A stretch of 51,227 nucleotides of DNA. Origin: Cytophagaceae bacterium (lineage in GTDB: Bacteria > Bacteroidota > Bacteroidia > Cytophagales > Spirosomataceae). Made by a program: the position numbers and the translations under genes. Below, one piece after another: positions 42,115-51,184 of this stretch. The stretch lies in assembly GCA_027491315.1 (NCBI GenBank), contig JAIXWL010000002.1, forward strand, positions 1 through 51,227. Direction: 5' to 3'. The first letter of the stretch is position 1, and every line of letters begins with the position of its first letter. Under the pieces are notes generated by a model that searched no databases, had not been told where the DNA came from, and saw only the letters and a list, made by a program, of their open reading frames with translations.

Positions 42115-43776
42115 ATGATTGACCACTACCACAGCAACCTAGAGAATTTTCTTTATTGGGCAGAACATCAGCCTGAAGCCGTTTATCTAAAACAACCCGT
42201 TGGACCCAATTACCTAGATTACACCTATGGAGAAGTGGCTTTACAAATCAGTAAAATTGCCCATTACCTGCAACAAAAATTAGACCCCAATCGTCCGAAG
42301 CACATTGGAATATTATCCAAAAACTGTGCTCATTGGATCATGGCAGATTTAGCTATTTCGGCTGCTGGAGGCGTTTCTGTTCCATTTTACCCCACGCTAA
42401 GCGCTGAGCAGTTAAACCAAGTTTTGGTGCATTCCGACTGCCAAATTCTTTTTGTTGGAAAATTAGATCAATGGGAAAGTATTCGAGCAGGAATACCATC
42501 GCACATCACTTTGATATTCACACCAGAACATCAGAGCCCTTTGTCAGAATCACATTGGACCAGTATAGAAGCTCAAACAAAACCCTTGGATGCCATGTAT
42601 CAGGCTGATGGAGATGAATTGTGCACCATCGTTTATACTTCGGGTACAACAGGCTCTCCCAAAGGTGTCATGCTCAAGCATAAGGGAATCATGCAAGCCA
42701 TCAATCTTGCCAAGGAAGCGGCCTTTTTGCAAGAACCCAATAATCGATTTATCTCTTACCTACCCTTGTGTCATATCGCCGAGCGGAATTTTGTGGAATT
42801 TGCCGCCACGGCCTCTGGAGGTACAATCTATTTTGTGGAAACCCTAGATAGTTTTAAAGAAAACCTAGCGGCTTGTCGGCCGACCCACTTTTTAGCCGTT
42901 CCACGCATTTGGGCTAAATTCCGGGAGGGGATTTTACAGAAAATCGGAGGGCAAAAACGCTTGGATATATTGTTATCCATACCCATTATTCGACAGCTCA
43001 TTCAAAAGAAAATCAAATCCGGTTTAGGTATAGATCAAACCAAAATGAATGTGACTGGGGCGGCTCCCATGCCTACGGAACTATTGATATGGTTTCAAAA
43101 GTTAGGAATACGCATCCAAGAAGCCTATGGAATGACCGAAAACATGGGTTTCAATTCCTTAATGCCTCGAGATCAAATTCGATTAGGGACTGTTGGAAAA
43201 CCATGGCCTACCTGTGAAGTCAAATTAGACCCAGAGACGCATGAGCTACTCATGAAGGCACCCTATAACACCACCGGATATTATAAAGAACCCACCTTAA
43301 GCCAAGAACTATTTGATGGCCCTTGGCTAAAAACAGGCGACATGGCCGAATTGGATTCCGAAGGATTTATTTCCATTATTGGTCGAGTGAAAGATAATTT
43401 CAAGACGAGTAAGGGGCAATATGTGGCACCAGCACCCATTGAAAATATGATTTTGTCCCATGAATGGATTGAGCAAGCTTGCGTGGTTGGCACCAATTTA
43501 CCTCAACCCATCGCCTTAATTATTTTAAATTCAGAAGGCAAGAAGGCCGACAAAACGGCGATTGAAATGGCCTTAGATGGTATAAAAACAAGCATAAAAC
43601 CTCATTTTAAAAATTACGAACATTTGTCTAAAATGGTAGTTTTGAAAGAAGACTGGACCATCGAAAACAACTGCATCACTCCTACTTTAAAAATTCGAAG
43701 ACAAGCCATTGAGAAAAAATTCCAAGATAAAGTGGAAGCTTGGAACCAGCATCCGGCAAGCATCCTTTTTGAATAA
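42115..43776 (+). CDS. Long-chain acyl-CoA ligase (AMP-dependent synthetase)
   Basis: A 553-residue adenylate-forming enzyme. Core motifs: TIVYTSGTTGSPKGVMLKHKG (phosphate-binding P-loop), YGMTENMGF and the catalytic GDMAELDSEGF, then SKGQYVAPAPIEN. It activates fatty acids to acyl-CoA for beta-oxidation or lipid synthesis at the inner membrane. It starts 21 bp after birA and probably shares its transcript. Chain-length preference cannot be inferred. Confidence 0.92.
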   Translation: MIDHYHSNLENFLYWAEHQPEAVYLKQPVGPNYLDYTYGEVALQISKIAHYLQQKLDPNRPKHIGILSKNCAHWIMADLAISAAGGVSVPFYPTLSAEQLNQVLVHSDCQILFVGKLDQWESIRAGIPSHITLIFTPEHQSPLSESHWTSIEAQTKPLDAMYQADGDELCTIVYTSGTTGSPKGVMLKHKGIMQAINLAKEAAFLQEPNNRFISYLPLCHIAERNFVEFAATASGGTIYFVETLDSFKENLAACRPTHFLAVPRIWAKFREGILQKIGGQKRLDILLSIPIIRQLIQKKIKSGLGIDQTKMNVTGAAPMPTELLIWFQKLGIRIQEAYGMTENMGFNSLMPRDQIRLGTVGKPWPTCEVKLDPETHELLMKAPYNTTGYYKEPTLSQELFDGPWLKTGDMAELDSEGFISIIGRVKDNFKTSKGQYVAPAPIENMILSHEWIEQACVVGTNLPQPIALIILNSEGKKADKTAIEMALDGIKTSIKPHFKNYEHLSKMVVLKEDWTIENNCITPTLKIRRQAIEKKFQDKVEAWNQHPASILFE

Positions 43777-43824
43777 TTCATCGAGGGGTAAAATAATAGC
43801 TGTGCTTTTGACTAATTTAGAGGC

Positions 43825-45231
43825 ATGAGACGTTTTTTACCGCCTAATGTTTTCATTTTCAGTGTTTTCATTTTCCTTGGACTAGGTTTGTCGAACCTTG
43901 CTTGGGGGCAAATGGTAACGGTTGATAGCATACATTTCAAAGGTAATGAGCGGAGCAAAAGAAGTATACTACGAAGGGAATTAGATTTTAAGGAAGGCGA
44001 CCAGCTGGATTTAAATGAAATTGACCAAAAATTGGAATTCAGCAGACGAAAACTCATGAATACCAATTTGTTTATTTGGGTTCGTTCTGAGTACCACCTA
44101 AGCAGCCAAGGCAAATTAATCATCAATTTTGACATGCTAGAACAGTGGTATTTTCTAGCATATCCCGTTTTCCAATTAGCCGACCGTAATTTAAACGAGT
44201 GGTGGGCAAGAGGTCATCCATTTGATAGAGCGGTTTATGGAATACATTTATTGCATACCAATTTTAGGGGAAGGGCAGAAAGATTGATGCTAAAAGCTGA
44301 AACTGGCTTTTCGCAACGTGTAGAATTTTCCTACAATAACCCCTACGTGGACCGTAAAAAGACCTTGGGAATTGGCTTTAATTTGGACTATTTAACGAGT
44401 AAAAACATCGCTTATAAAACCCAAGCTGACACCTTAGTTTTTTTAGGTTCTGACAATATTTTAAGAGAAAAATGGAGTGGTGGGATAAGCTTTAGAAAGC
44501 GTTTTCGGTTCTATGATTTCCAGACATTAGAAATCAAGTATAGCCATAATCTAGTTTCTGACACCATCACCCAATTAAACCCCCGCTATTTTCAGGGTAA
44601 ATCCAATGAGCAAAATTTCATGCAATTGGGCTATACCTTCTCCTATGATTTCAGGGATTTTGTGGTGTATCCTTTGGTGGGCAAAAAAATTGATATCAGT
44701 TTTCAGAAATATGGCGTATTAGCCCAAGATGAAATAAATTTTTGGGAATTGAATGCTGGACTTTCCTATTATTTCGATTTGGGTAAAAAGTTTTATTTCA
44801 GTAGTCAATTTAAGGGAAAAATCACGCAAGAAGGAGCAACCGTCCCTTATGCCAACCAAAGAGGCCTGGGGTATCGGAATGAAGTGGTGCGCGGCTTTGA
44901 ATTAAAGGTAGTGGATGGGACAGATTATTTCTTATCCAAAAACACTTTCAAATACCAACTGTATAAACAAATTATCCCATTATCCTTTATTCCCTACAAG
45001 CAATTCAATCAGATGCCATTGTCCATTTTTCCGACAGCATTCTTTGATTTGGCTTATGTGAATCAAGAGAATCGGGAAGAAACAAAAAGTGTTTATGCCA
45101 ATAAATGGTTATACGGTTATGGCGTAGGACTCGATATCGTGACCTATTACAACTTCGTTTTGAAGATGGCTTTACCGTTTAATAATGGAGGAAAATATGG
45201 CTTTGTGGTGGGATTGGGACGTGAATTCTAA
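43825..45231 (+). CDS. Short Omp85-family outer-membrane protein with one POTRA
   Basis: A 468-residue outer-membrane protein. After a signal peptide (FIFSVFIFLGLGLSNLAWG) comes a single POTRA-like domain (VTVDSIHFKGNERSKRSILRREL, about 30-120), then a 16-strand-type beta-barrel. The Omp85 lid-lock motif is present as VVRGFE (R356), and the C-terminus ends aromatic (GFVVGLGREF). Full BamA has five POTRAs, so this is a short relative, possibly TamA- or patatin-barrel-like. It lies 48 bp after the acyl-CoA ligase and ends at a terminator. Its substrate or role is unknown. Confidence 0.85.
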   Translation: MRRFLPPNVFIFSVFIFLGLGLSNLAWGQMVTVDSIHFKGNERSKRSILRRELDFKEGDQLDLNEIDQKLEFSRRKLMNTNLFIWVRSEYHLSSQGKLIINFDMLEQWYFLAYPVFQLADRNLNEWWARGHPFDRAVYGIHLLHTNFRGRAERLMLKAETGFSQRVEFSYNNPYVDRKKTLGIGFNLDYLTSKNIAYKTQADTLVFLGSDNILREKWSGGISFRKRFRFYDFQTLEIKYSHNLVSDTITQLNPRYFQGKSNEQNFMQLGYTFSYDFRDFVVYPLVGKKIDISFQKYGVLAQDEINFWELNAGLSYYFDLGKKFYFSSQFKGKITQEGATVPYANQRGLGYRNEVVRGFELKVVDGTDYFLSKNTFKYQLYKQIIPLSFIPYKQFNQMPLSIFPTAFFDLAYVNQENREETKSVYANKWLYGYGVGLDIVTYYNFVLKMALPFNNGGKYGFVVGLGREF

Positions 45232-45237
45232 AAAAAA

Positions 45238-45263
45238 AGCCAGTCAAAGACCGGCTCCTTTTT
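45238..45263 (+). terminator. Intrinsic terminator of the Omp85-like gene
   Basis: AGCC (45238-45241) and GTC (45243-45245) pair with GAC (45249-45251) and GGCT (45253-45256), one mismatch; T run 45259-45263. Upstream A run makes it weakly bidirectional. Confidence 0.8.
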
Positions 45264-45427
45264 AAAATACCTAACCACTAATAATCTTAAATATTGTTAG
45301 TTTGAAACATCAAACGTAAAAATCGCTGAACAAAAATAACACTATTTTTCTAAAAACAGAATATATCAAATTTGAAATTTTTTAAATTTAGCAATTCGAT
45401 AACATCACTTTGTTGATTAACAAGCAA

Positions 45428-46009
45428 ATGAACCCTAAAATAAGCCTAATACGAAACATTCTTGCATCTTCCTTCATTATCAGTTTCTTGATAATTACAT
45501 ATGCATGTCAAACTACCAGCGATAAACAGGAAGCCAATCAGGAAAATGTGGACTCCAAAAAACAAGCTAAGCAAAAAGCTTGGGACGCGAGTACTCCCCT
45601 ACTGCAGCGAATTACCTTGGGATCAGAAGGAATCATTAGAAATGTATCTTGGGGCCAAGATATGTCGACCATTGCAGAAAAAGTGGAATTATCTGAAACC
45701 CAACCGAGCCTAGGAAAATCGTATACCCAATTCTTCGATGATACGGATTTAAACTTTGTAGATATCACTTATTTACCCGATGAAAACAACCGAGTAAAAG
45801 GCATCATATTAAATATCTTTTTGGAAGAGCAAGATGAGGTCTTGGACTTAACTGCCAATTTTAAAGAATACCTGGGAAGCATTTACGGAAATGGGCGAGG
45901 AAATGCCAAAAAGATTGTTTGGAAAAATGAAAATACCCAGGTCATTTTGGAAGATGTTGGTACATCCAAAGACCCGGGTATTCAAGTAGTATTTTCTAAA
46001 ATAAATTAG
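45428..46009 (+). CDS. Putative lipoprotein, unknown function
   Basis: A 193-residue exported protein from ATG 45428; a TTG 18 bp upstream would add six residues and is less likely. The N-terminus has positive charge, hydrophobic core and a lipobox-like TYAC-Q, so lipid attachment at the cysteine (about residue 28) is probable. An Asp/Glu/Asn/Lys-rich linker follows. The body has the conserved-looking ISWGQDMSTIAEKVELSE (actual IRNVSWGQDM) and DLTANFKEYLGSIYGNGRG. No known family was recognised. It is monocistronic and its stop overlaps that of ilvE by four bases. Confidence 0.65.
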   Translation: MNPKISLIRNILASSFIISFLIITYACQTTSDKQEANQENVDSKKQAKQKAWDASTPLLQRITLGSEGIIRNVSWGQDMSTIAEKVELSETQPSLGKSYTQFFDDTDLNFVDITYLPDENNRVKGIILNIFLEEQDEVLDLTANFKEYLGSIYGNGRGNAKKIVWKNENTQVILEDVGTSKDPGIQVVFSKIN

Positions 46010-47061
46010 ACTTTCCAAACCCAATGGCGAGTGTCTGCTACCTCACCTAAACGAATGTGGTTGATTTCATGAAATACTTTAGATGAGAAATCGCTCTCTT
46101 TTCTAGCTGGTAATTCATAGTCCTTACCTTCAAAAGCAATCACCTGAATAGGAGCAATCACTGCGGCAGTACCGGCTCCAAAAGCTTCTGTTACGGCACC
46201 TGATTGTATTCCTTCTATTAATTCCTTAACCGAAAGCGGTCTTTCTTCCACTTTCATTCCCCAGTCTTTGGCGATTTGTAAGACTGACTTTCTAGTAACC
46301 CCATCTAAAATGGTATCCCCCGTAGGAGCAGTTACTAGAGCCCCATTCACCACGAACATCAAATTCATTGTACCCGCTTCTTCTACATATTGATGTGTAG
46401 CTGCATCGGTCCAAATAATCTGATCATATCCTGCTTTGTTAGCTTCTTGAGTAGGGAACAAAGAACCTCCATAATTTCCTGCATTCTTAGAGAAACCTAC
46501 GCCACCTTTAGCCGCACGAATGTATTGTGTTTCCACACGAACGCGCAAAGGCTTGGCATAATAGGAACCCACCGGACAAAGGAAAATGATAAACTTATAG
46601 GTATTCGAAGGAGACACGCCTACATATTCATCCGTTGAAAACATGAAAGGACGAATGTATAAAGAACAACCTTCCTTGGCTGGAACCCAAGCCTTATCCA
46701 ATTGTAATAATTGCCTCAAACCACCCATGAAAATCTCTTCTGGTACTTCCGGCATGCACATACGCACAGCCGATTTATTGAAACGTTTGAAATTTTCTTC
46801 TGGACGAAAAACCAAGATTTCATCTTGTTTGGAACGATAGGCCTTCATTCCTTCAAAAATGGCTTGTCCATAATGCAAGGACATCATGGCTGGCTGGTAG
46901 CTTAGGGGACCATAAGGCTGAATACTAACTTGTTGCCAAGCTCCATCCGCATAATCCGCTACTAACATGTGGTCAGCAAAACTGCGACCAAAAACTAAGT
47001 GATCAAAATCAACCTCATTGATTCGAGATTGGGCTATGGGTTTTATTTCTATTTGCATCAT
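46006..47061 (-). CDS. ilvE: Branched-chain amino acid aminotransferase
   Basis: A 351-residue fold-type IV PLP enzyme interconverting Val, Leu, Ile and their 2-oxoacids. The PLP lysine lies in GGVGFSKNAGNYGGS, and the family motifs EEAGTMNLMFV and GVTRKSVLQIAKDWG are present. It starts ATGATG (M1 at 47061 chosen). The upstream adenosyltransferase gene is 15 bp away on the same strand, so the two may share a transcript. Its tail overlaps the lipoprotein gene stop on the opposite strand by four bases. Confidence 0.96.
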   Translation of the reverse strand: MMQIEIKPIAQSRINEVDFDHLVFGRSFADHMLVADYADGAWQQVSIQPYGPLSYQPAMMSLHYGQAIFEGMKAYRSKQDEILVFRPEENFKRFNKSAVRMCMPEVPEEIFMGGLRQLLQLDKAWVPAKEGCSLYIRPFMFSTDEYVGVSPSNTYKFIIFLCPVGSYYAKPLRVRVETQYIRAAKGGVGFSKNAGNYGGSLFPTQEANKAGYDQIIWTDAATHQYVEEAGTMNLMFVVNGALVTAPTGDTILDGVTRKSVLQIAKDWGMKVEERPLSVKELIEGIQSGAVTEAFGAGTAAVIAPIQVIAFEGKDYELPARKESDFSSKVFHEINHIRLGEVADTRHWVWKV

Positions 47062-47076
47062 ATTAAATCGTAAAGG

Positions 47077-47631
47077 CTACCTGCCAGAGTTCCATGGAAT
47101 CTCAGGGATTCCCAAGGAATGATGTAGGTAGCGGCACATCATGAATAAATAATCCGATAATCTATTTAAATAAGCGATGGATATTTGAAAAGATTCTTCT
47201 TTTTCTTCAGCTTGAACCCATCGAATAAGGCTGCGTTCTGCACGGCGGCAAACAGTGCGGCAAACTTGCGCCAAGGCAATTGTCTCATGACCACCGGGCA
47301 GAATAAAGACTCGCATGGGGGTTAATACCTCATCCATTTCATCAATTAATCCTTCCAATGCCACAATATCATGAAGCTCAATGAGTTTCATGTTTCCTAA
47401 AAAATCGGATGAATCACTAGCCACATGTGCGCCTAGTACAAACAAACTGGTTTGAATTCCCAAAACTTTAGCATTCAACTTGTCAGAAAGCTTGGTATTC
47501 AATAAACCCAAATAGGAGTTCAACTCATCAATATCACCAATGGCATCAATTCTTAAATTCGATTTCGGTATGCCAATGCCATCAGCAAGACGAGTGAAAC
47601 CCTTATCTCCGTATTTCGTGTAGATTGCCAT
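47077..47631 (-). CDS. PduO-type cob(I)alamin adenosyltransferase
   Basis: A 184-residue adenosyltransferase that makes adenosylcobalamin from ATP and cob(I)alamin. The ATP-binding N-terminal motif YTKYGDKGFTRLADG and the signature RRAERSLIRW with the later LNRLSDYLFMMCRYLHH are both present. No other B12 gene is nearby, which suggests salvage of cobalamin. It is 15 bp upstream of ilvE on the same strand. Confidence 0.94.
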   Translation of the reverse strand: MAIYTKYGDKGFTRLADGIGIPKSNLRIDAIGDIDELNSYLGLLNTKLSDKLNAKVLGIQTSLFVLGAHVASDSSDFLGNMKLIELHDIVALEGLIDEMDEVLTPMRVFILPGGHETIALAQVCRTVCRRAERSLIRWVQAEEKEESFQISIAYLNRLSDYLFMMCRYLHHSLGIPEIPWNSGR

Positions 47632-47725
47632 GGCTATTTTATATAAGGTACAAATCTACTTTTTTCAAGCTTGAATTACAAGAATGAGGCATAATTATCA
47701 TTTTCCTAATGTAAAGAATACAAAG

Positions 47726-47754
47726 ATTAGGTCAGTTAGATTTTCAGACCTAAT
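47726..47754. promoter_or_regulatory. Inverted repeat overlapping the -7 box of the DUF1648-queA unit
   Basis: ATTAGGTC (47726-47733) and GACCTAAT (47747-47754), separated by 13 bp. The right arm overlaps the -7 element, the position expected for a repressor operator. Binding protein unknown. Confidence 0.4.
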
Positions 47755-47758
47755 TTTG
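47751..47758 (+). promoter_or_regulatory. Candidate -7 promoter element for the DUF1648 gene
   Basis: TAATTTTG fits TAnnTTTG, 19 bp before the ATG at 47778, implying a short leader. Confidence 0.5.
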
Positions 47759-47777
47759 TGGACATTTTAATCAACGT

Positions 47778-48284
47778 ATGTCGATCGATCATTTCTTTTC
47801 TCGAGTATGGCGCATCATTTCCATCATTGGATTTGGCGTTTCTCTACTATTTATTTACCGTGGACTGCCTGACCCTACGGCGGTGCATTTCGGTGAAACG
47901 GGTCGTGGAGATGGATTTCTACCCAAAGAAGAAATTTTCTACCTAACGGCAGGAATCATGACCTTGATTAATATGTTAGCCTTATTATTGATTAAGAATA
48001 TTCAGAAAATACCTGACAATCAATTCACTAGCTTATTTTCAACCTTCAAGAAAAAAGGAGGAAGTAAGATCAAAGAAACCTTGGTTAATTGGCTACACAT
48101 GTTACCTGCTTTGGTCAATACCTTCATGATTTTGGTATTAAGAGCCTTGTTATTATTGAATGACGAAAGAACATACAATCAAGACTTTTCATATTATCCA
48201 TTAGCAGGAATCATCATCTTGTTTATTTGGATTGCCTATTTCCCTCTTCGTTTAATGTCATATTCGGATTATTTGGAAGAATAA
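47778..48284 (+). CDS. DUF1648-like membrane protein
   Basis: A 168-residue membrane protein with four hydrophobic segments. After the first TM helix, GLPDPTAVHFGETGRGDGFLPKEE matches the DUF1648 core (Pro-x-x-x-HF-x-x-x-G-x-x-DG). Some DUF1648 proteins, such as SdpI of Bacillus, give immunity to toxins, but no toxin gene is nearby. Its stop overlaps the queA start (TAATG), so it is translationally coupled to queA. Confidence 0.8.
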   Translation: MSIDHFFSRVWRIISIIGFGVSLLFIYRGLPDPTAVHFGETGRGDGFLPKEEIFYLTAGIMTLINMLALLLIKNIQKIPDNQFTSLFSTFKKKGGSKIKETLVNWLHMLPALVNTFMILVLRALLLLNDERTYNQDFSYYPLAGIIILFIWIAYFPLRLMSYSDYLEE

Positions 48285-49507
48285 TGAAGCTTGCCATAGC
48301 CCCTTTATCCATTCAGGCATTTGATTACCACTTACCTGAAGCATGCATTGCCTTACATCCTAGTCCAGCCAGAGATGCTTCACGTTTATTGGTTTCTAGA
48401 AATGGCCAAATCACCCACCATCATTTTTACCAAATTCTAGATTTATTACCGACAAACAGTTTACTTGTTTTTAATAATACACGGGTTATACCAGCTAGAA
48501 TTCATCTCAAAAAGTCAACGGGAGCCACCATTGAGCTATTTTTATTAAAGCCCTTGGCTTCTCAAGTAGCAACCCAACTAACCATGGAATCCAAGCACCA
48601 GGTAGAATGGGAATGCTTGATTGGAAATAAAAAACGTTGGAAAGCAGGTGAAAGCCTAAAACAAAGCATTCAAATAGAAGGAGAAGAAATCCATTTGGCC
48701 TTAGAATGGATTGACCGCGATCAAAATTGGGTGAGAATTACCTGGAATAGCGCCCATTTATTTGCAGAAATATTGAATGCTTTAGGTCAAATCCCCCTCC
48801 CACCCTATTTAGGAAGAGATTTAGATCAAGAAGATCAGGAAAGATATCAAACCATTTTTTCTAAAGAATTAGGCGCAGTAGCTGCACCTACGGCCAGCCT
48901 TCATTTTACGCAGGAGTTATTGGATCAAATTCCTAGCAAAGGACATCAAAGTACTTTCATCACCTTACATGTAGGAGCAGGCACCTTTCTTCCTGTCAAA
49001 GAGGAAAATGTAGCCAACCATCCCATGCACCGGGAACAGCTGATTTTTTCTATTCCCATGATGGAAGCCATTTTAAAACATAAAGGACCCATTGTTCCCG
49101 TAGGAACCACCGCTTTAAGAGCATTAGAGAGCTTGTATTGGTCAGGCGTATATTTAATAGAAGGAGGAAAAATCCCGAAAGAAGGCTTTGTTTTGCCGAA
49201 AGAATTTGCCTATCAAGCTAGAGAAAAAACCTACAGCGTTAGCGAGTCTTTGGAAAAAGTAATCCAGTTTTTACAAGAAAATCAGCAGGAACAATGGATA
49301 GCAGAAACTGAACTGCTGATCATGCCGGGTTATACCCTACACCTTTGTGATGCCTTAATGACCAATTTTCATCAACCTAAATCGACCCTATTGGTATTGA
49401 TAGCTGCCTTAATTGGTGAGCATTGGAAAGAGGTCTATGCCGAGGCGCTGCAAAAGGGCTATCGCTTTTTAAGTTATGGAGATACGTCTTTGTTATTCAA
49501 ACAGTAG
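48284..49507 (+). CDS. queA: S-adenosylmethionine:tRNA ribosyltransferase-isomerase QueA
   Basis: A 407-residue queuosine-pathway enzyme transferring the ribosyl of SAM to 7-aminomethyl-7-deazaguanine in tRNA. Family motifs: [51 protein letters not shown] and [18 protein letters not shown]. It is longer than the about 350-residue E. coli form, as usual in Bacteroidota. The start is ATG 48284, overlapping the preceding stop; an earlier in-frame start lies within the upstream gene. tyrS follows after 59 bp. Confidence 0.96.
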   Translation: MKLAIAPLSIQAFDYHLPEACIALHPSPARDASRLLVSRNGQITHHHFYQILDLLPTNSLLVFNNTRVIPARIHLKKSTGATIELFLLKPLASQVATQLTMESKHQVEWECLIGNKKRWKAGESLKQSIQIEGEEIHLALEWIDRDQNWVRITWNSAHLFAEILNALGQIPLPPYLGRDLDQEDQERYQTIFSKELGAVAAPTASLHFTQELLDQIPSKGHQSTFITLHVGAGTFLPVKEENVANHPMHREQLIFSIPMMEAILKHKGPIVPVGTTALRALESLYWSGVYLIEGGKIPKEGFVLPKEFAYQAREKTYSVSESLEKVIQFLQENQQEQWIAETELLIMPGYTLHLCDALMTNFHQPKSTLLVLIAALIGEHWKEVYAEALQKGYRFLSYGDTSLLFKQ

Positions 49508-49528
49508 ACGAATTCAAGCAAATATGCT

Positions 49529-49536
49529 TATTTTTG
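49529..49536 (+). promoter_or_regulatory. Candidate -7 promoter element for tyrS
   Basis: TATTTTTG fits TAnnTTTG, 30 bp before the tyrS ATG. No -33 box at standard spacing. It suggests tyrS can be transcribed separately from queA. Confidence 0.45.
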
Positions 49537-49566
49537 CGACCATTTTATTTAATACACCCCAAGAAA

Positions 49567-50859
49567 ATGCAAGGTAATTTTATCGAGGAATTGAGATGGA
49601 GAGGCATGTTACACGACATGATTCCCGGCTTAGAAGAGCAATTAGCGAAAGAAATGACAACAGCCTACATTGGCTTTGACCCTACGGCACCTAGTTTGCA
49701 CATAGGGAATTTAGCTGCCATTATGCTGTTAAAACATTTCCAATTAGCTGGCCATAAGCCCATTGCCTTGGTGGGAGGAGCTACGGGTATGATTGGAGAC
49801 CCTTCAGGCAAGAATGCCGAAAGAGAGTTTTTATCGGAAGATATCTTGCGTGAAAATCAAATTGGGATTCAAAAGCAATTGGAGAAGTTTCTTGATTTTC
49901 ATGGAGGAGCAAATTCGGCAGAGGTAGTCAATAATTACGATTGGTTCAAAGAATTCAGTTTTTTAGGATTTTTACGGGAAGCGGGTAAGTTTTTAACGGT
50001 GAATTACATGATGTCCAAAGATTCGGTGAAAAACCGATTGGAAACGGGCTTATCATTTACAGAATTTTCCTATCAACTCTTACAGGGTTATGACTTCTAC
50101 CATTTGTACAAAACAAAGAATGTTCGTTTACAAATGGGAGGTTCTGATCAATGGGGTAATATCACCACAGGTACAGAAATCATTCGTCGGAAAGAAGGAA
50201 GCGGAGAAGATGAGGCAGATCGTGCTTTTGCCCTTACGACACCATTAGTAACAAAAGTAGATGGCACCAAGTTTGGCAAATCGGAATCAGGTAATGTATG
50301 GTTAGATCCTGCCAAAACGAGTCCTTATGAGTTTTATCAATTTTGGTTGAATACGGCAGATGCGGATGTCCCTAGGTTATTACGGGTATTTACGCTGTTT
50401 ACTCAATCGGAAATAGAAAATATGGAGGCACAGCATGCGGAGGCGCCTCATTTACGCATTTTACAAAAGGCTTTAGGTCAAGAAGTAACAACACGCGTTC
50501 ATGGAGCAAATATCTGTGAAGAAGTGATTGAGGCTTCGGGTATCTTATTTGCTAAAGATGCCATTGAGCAGTTGGAGGCGGCCTCGGAAAGTGTATTCCA
50601 GCAATTACCCATTTATCAAGTAAGTCCTGAGGCATTGGCAGAATGCCAAAATCTAACCGATTTAATCAGTGTGGGATGTAATCATTTAATCTGCAGTTCC
50701 AAAGGAGAAGCACGCAAAGCGATCCAGGGAAATGCGATTAGTGTGAATAAAGTAAAAGTGAATAATCCACAAGCAAATATTGATTTTCCGTTATTGCGAA
50801 ATAAATACTTATTAATCGGAAATGGAAAACAAAAAAATTACATTCTGGCTATCAGGTAG
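49567..50859 (+). CDS. tyrS: Tyrosyl-tRNA synthetase
   Basis: A 430-residue class I synthetase from ATG 49567; the longer open frame runs back into queA. The HIGH-type motif is HIGN ([10 protein letters not shown]), the KMSKS-type motif is KFGKS (TKFGKSESG), and tyrosine-binding residues lie in [11 protein letters not shown] and [10 protein letters not shown]-terminal S4-like RNA-binding domain ([29 protein letters not shown] split across) is present. It charges tRNA-Tyr. It is the last gene before the rRNA operon. Confidence 0.97.
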   Translation: MQGNFIEELRWRGMLHDMIPGLEEQLAKEMTTAYIGFDPTAPSLHIGNLAAIMLLKHFQLAGHKPIALVGGATGMIGDPSGKNAEREFLSEDILRENQIGIQKQLEKFLDFHGGANSAEVVNNYDWFKEFSFLGFLREAGKFLTVNYMMSKDSVKNRLETGLSFTEFSYQLLQGYDFYHLYKTKNVRLQMGGSDQWGNITTGTEIIRRKEGSGEDEADRAFALTTPLVTKVDGTKFGKSESGNVWLDPAKTSPYEFYQFWLNTADADVPRLLRVFTLFTQSEIENMEAQHAEAPHLRILQKALGQEVTTRVHGANICEEVIEASGILFAKDAIEQLEAASESVFQQLPIYQVSPEALAECQNLTDLISVGCNHLICSSKGEARKAIQGNAISVNKVKVNNPQANIDFPLLRNKYLLIGNGKQKNYILAIR

Positions 50860-50868
50860 TTGCTAACA

Positions 50869-50915
50869 TATTGGTGAATAAATTAAAAAATTATTAAAAA
50901 ATTTATTCACCAATA
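50869..50915. repeat. 16-bp inverted repeat upstream of the rRNA promoter
   Basis: TATTGGTGAATAAATT (50869-50884) and AATTTATTCACCAATA (50900-50915) are perfect reverse complements around a 15-bp A/T loop. No T tract follows on the plus strand, so it is not a classic terminator; it may end tyrS transcription or act as an AT-rich upstream element. Confidence 0.7.
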
Positions 50916-50916
50916 G

Positions 50917-50947
50917 TTGCACAAAATAAATAAACCGTGCATCTTTG
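50917..50947 (+). promoter_or_regulatory. Promoter of the rRNA operon
   Basis: TTG (50917-50919), 20-bp spacer, CATCTTTG (50940-50947), one mismatch from TAnnTTTG. The surroundings are A/T-rich upstream, as for strong rRNA promoters. The transcript would start about 50954, some 230 bases ahead of mature 16S. Confidence 0.75.
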
Positions 50948-50953
50948 CACTCC

Positions 50954-51184
50954 CAATCGCTAGCTAAACGAGCAAGCGCAATAAACGAAGCGAGTACATG
51001 AACCAAGTTTCGACGAAGTTCAAATTGCAAAGCCAGTTTAAAAGAGTTCTTTGACGTGTTGATAAAAGGAAAAAGTTCATAATCATTTAAAGTGGTTATG
51101 AAGAGAAGAATAGCATTCAAGACAAGGATAATGACAATTCTTATTTTAATAGTAAGAGCAAAGTCAAACATCCAAAGATTATTT
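50954..51184 (+). other. rRNA leader, with boxA-like antitermination site
   Basis: This stretch precedes 16S and holds no gene; an open frame on the minus strand is discounted. GTTCTTTGA at 51046-51054 resembles the boxA element of rRNA leaders and is in the usual position. The remainder should contain the RNase III processing stem's left arm, whose partner lies beyond the window. Confidence 0.6.

Noticed and set aside
47778-48284. DUF1648 protein as an SdpI-type immunity gene
   Set aside because: No toxin-like small gene lies nearby, and it is coupled to queA.
50863-51171. 102-codon frame on the minus strand before 16S
   Set aside because: It covers the rRNA promoter and leader, so coding is unlikely.
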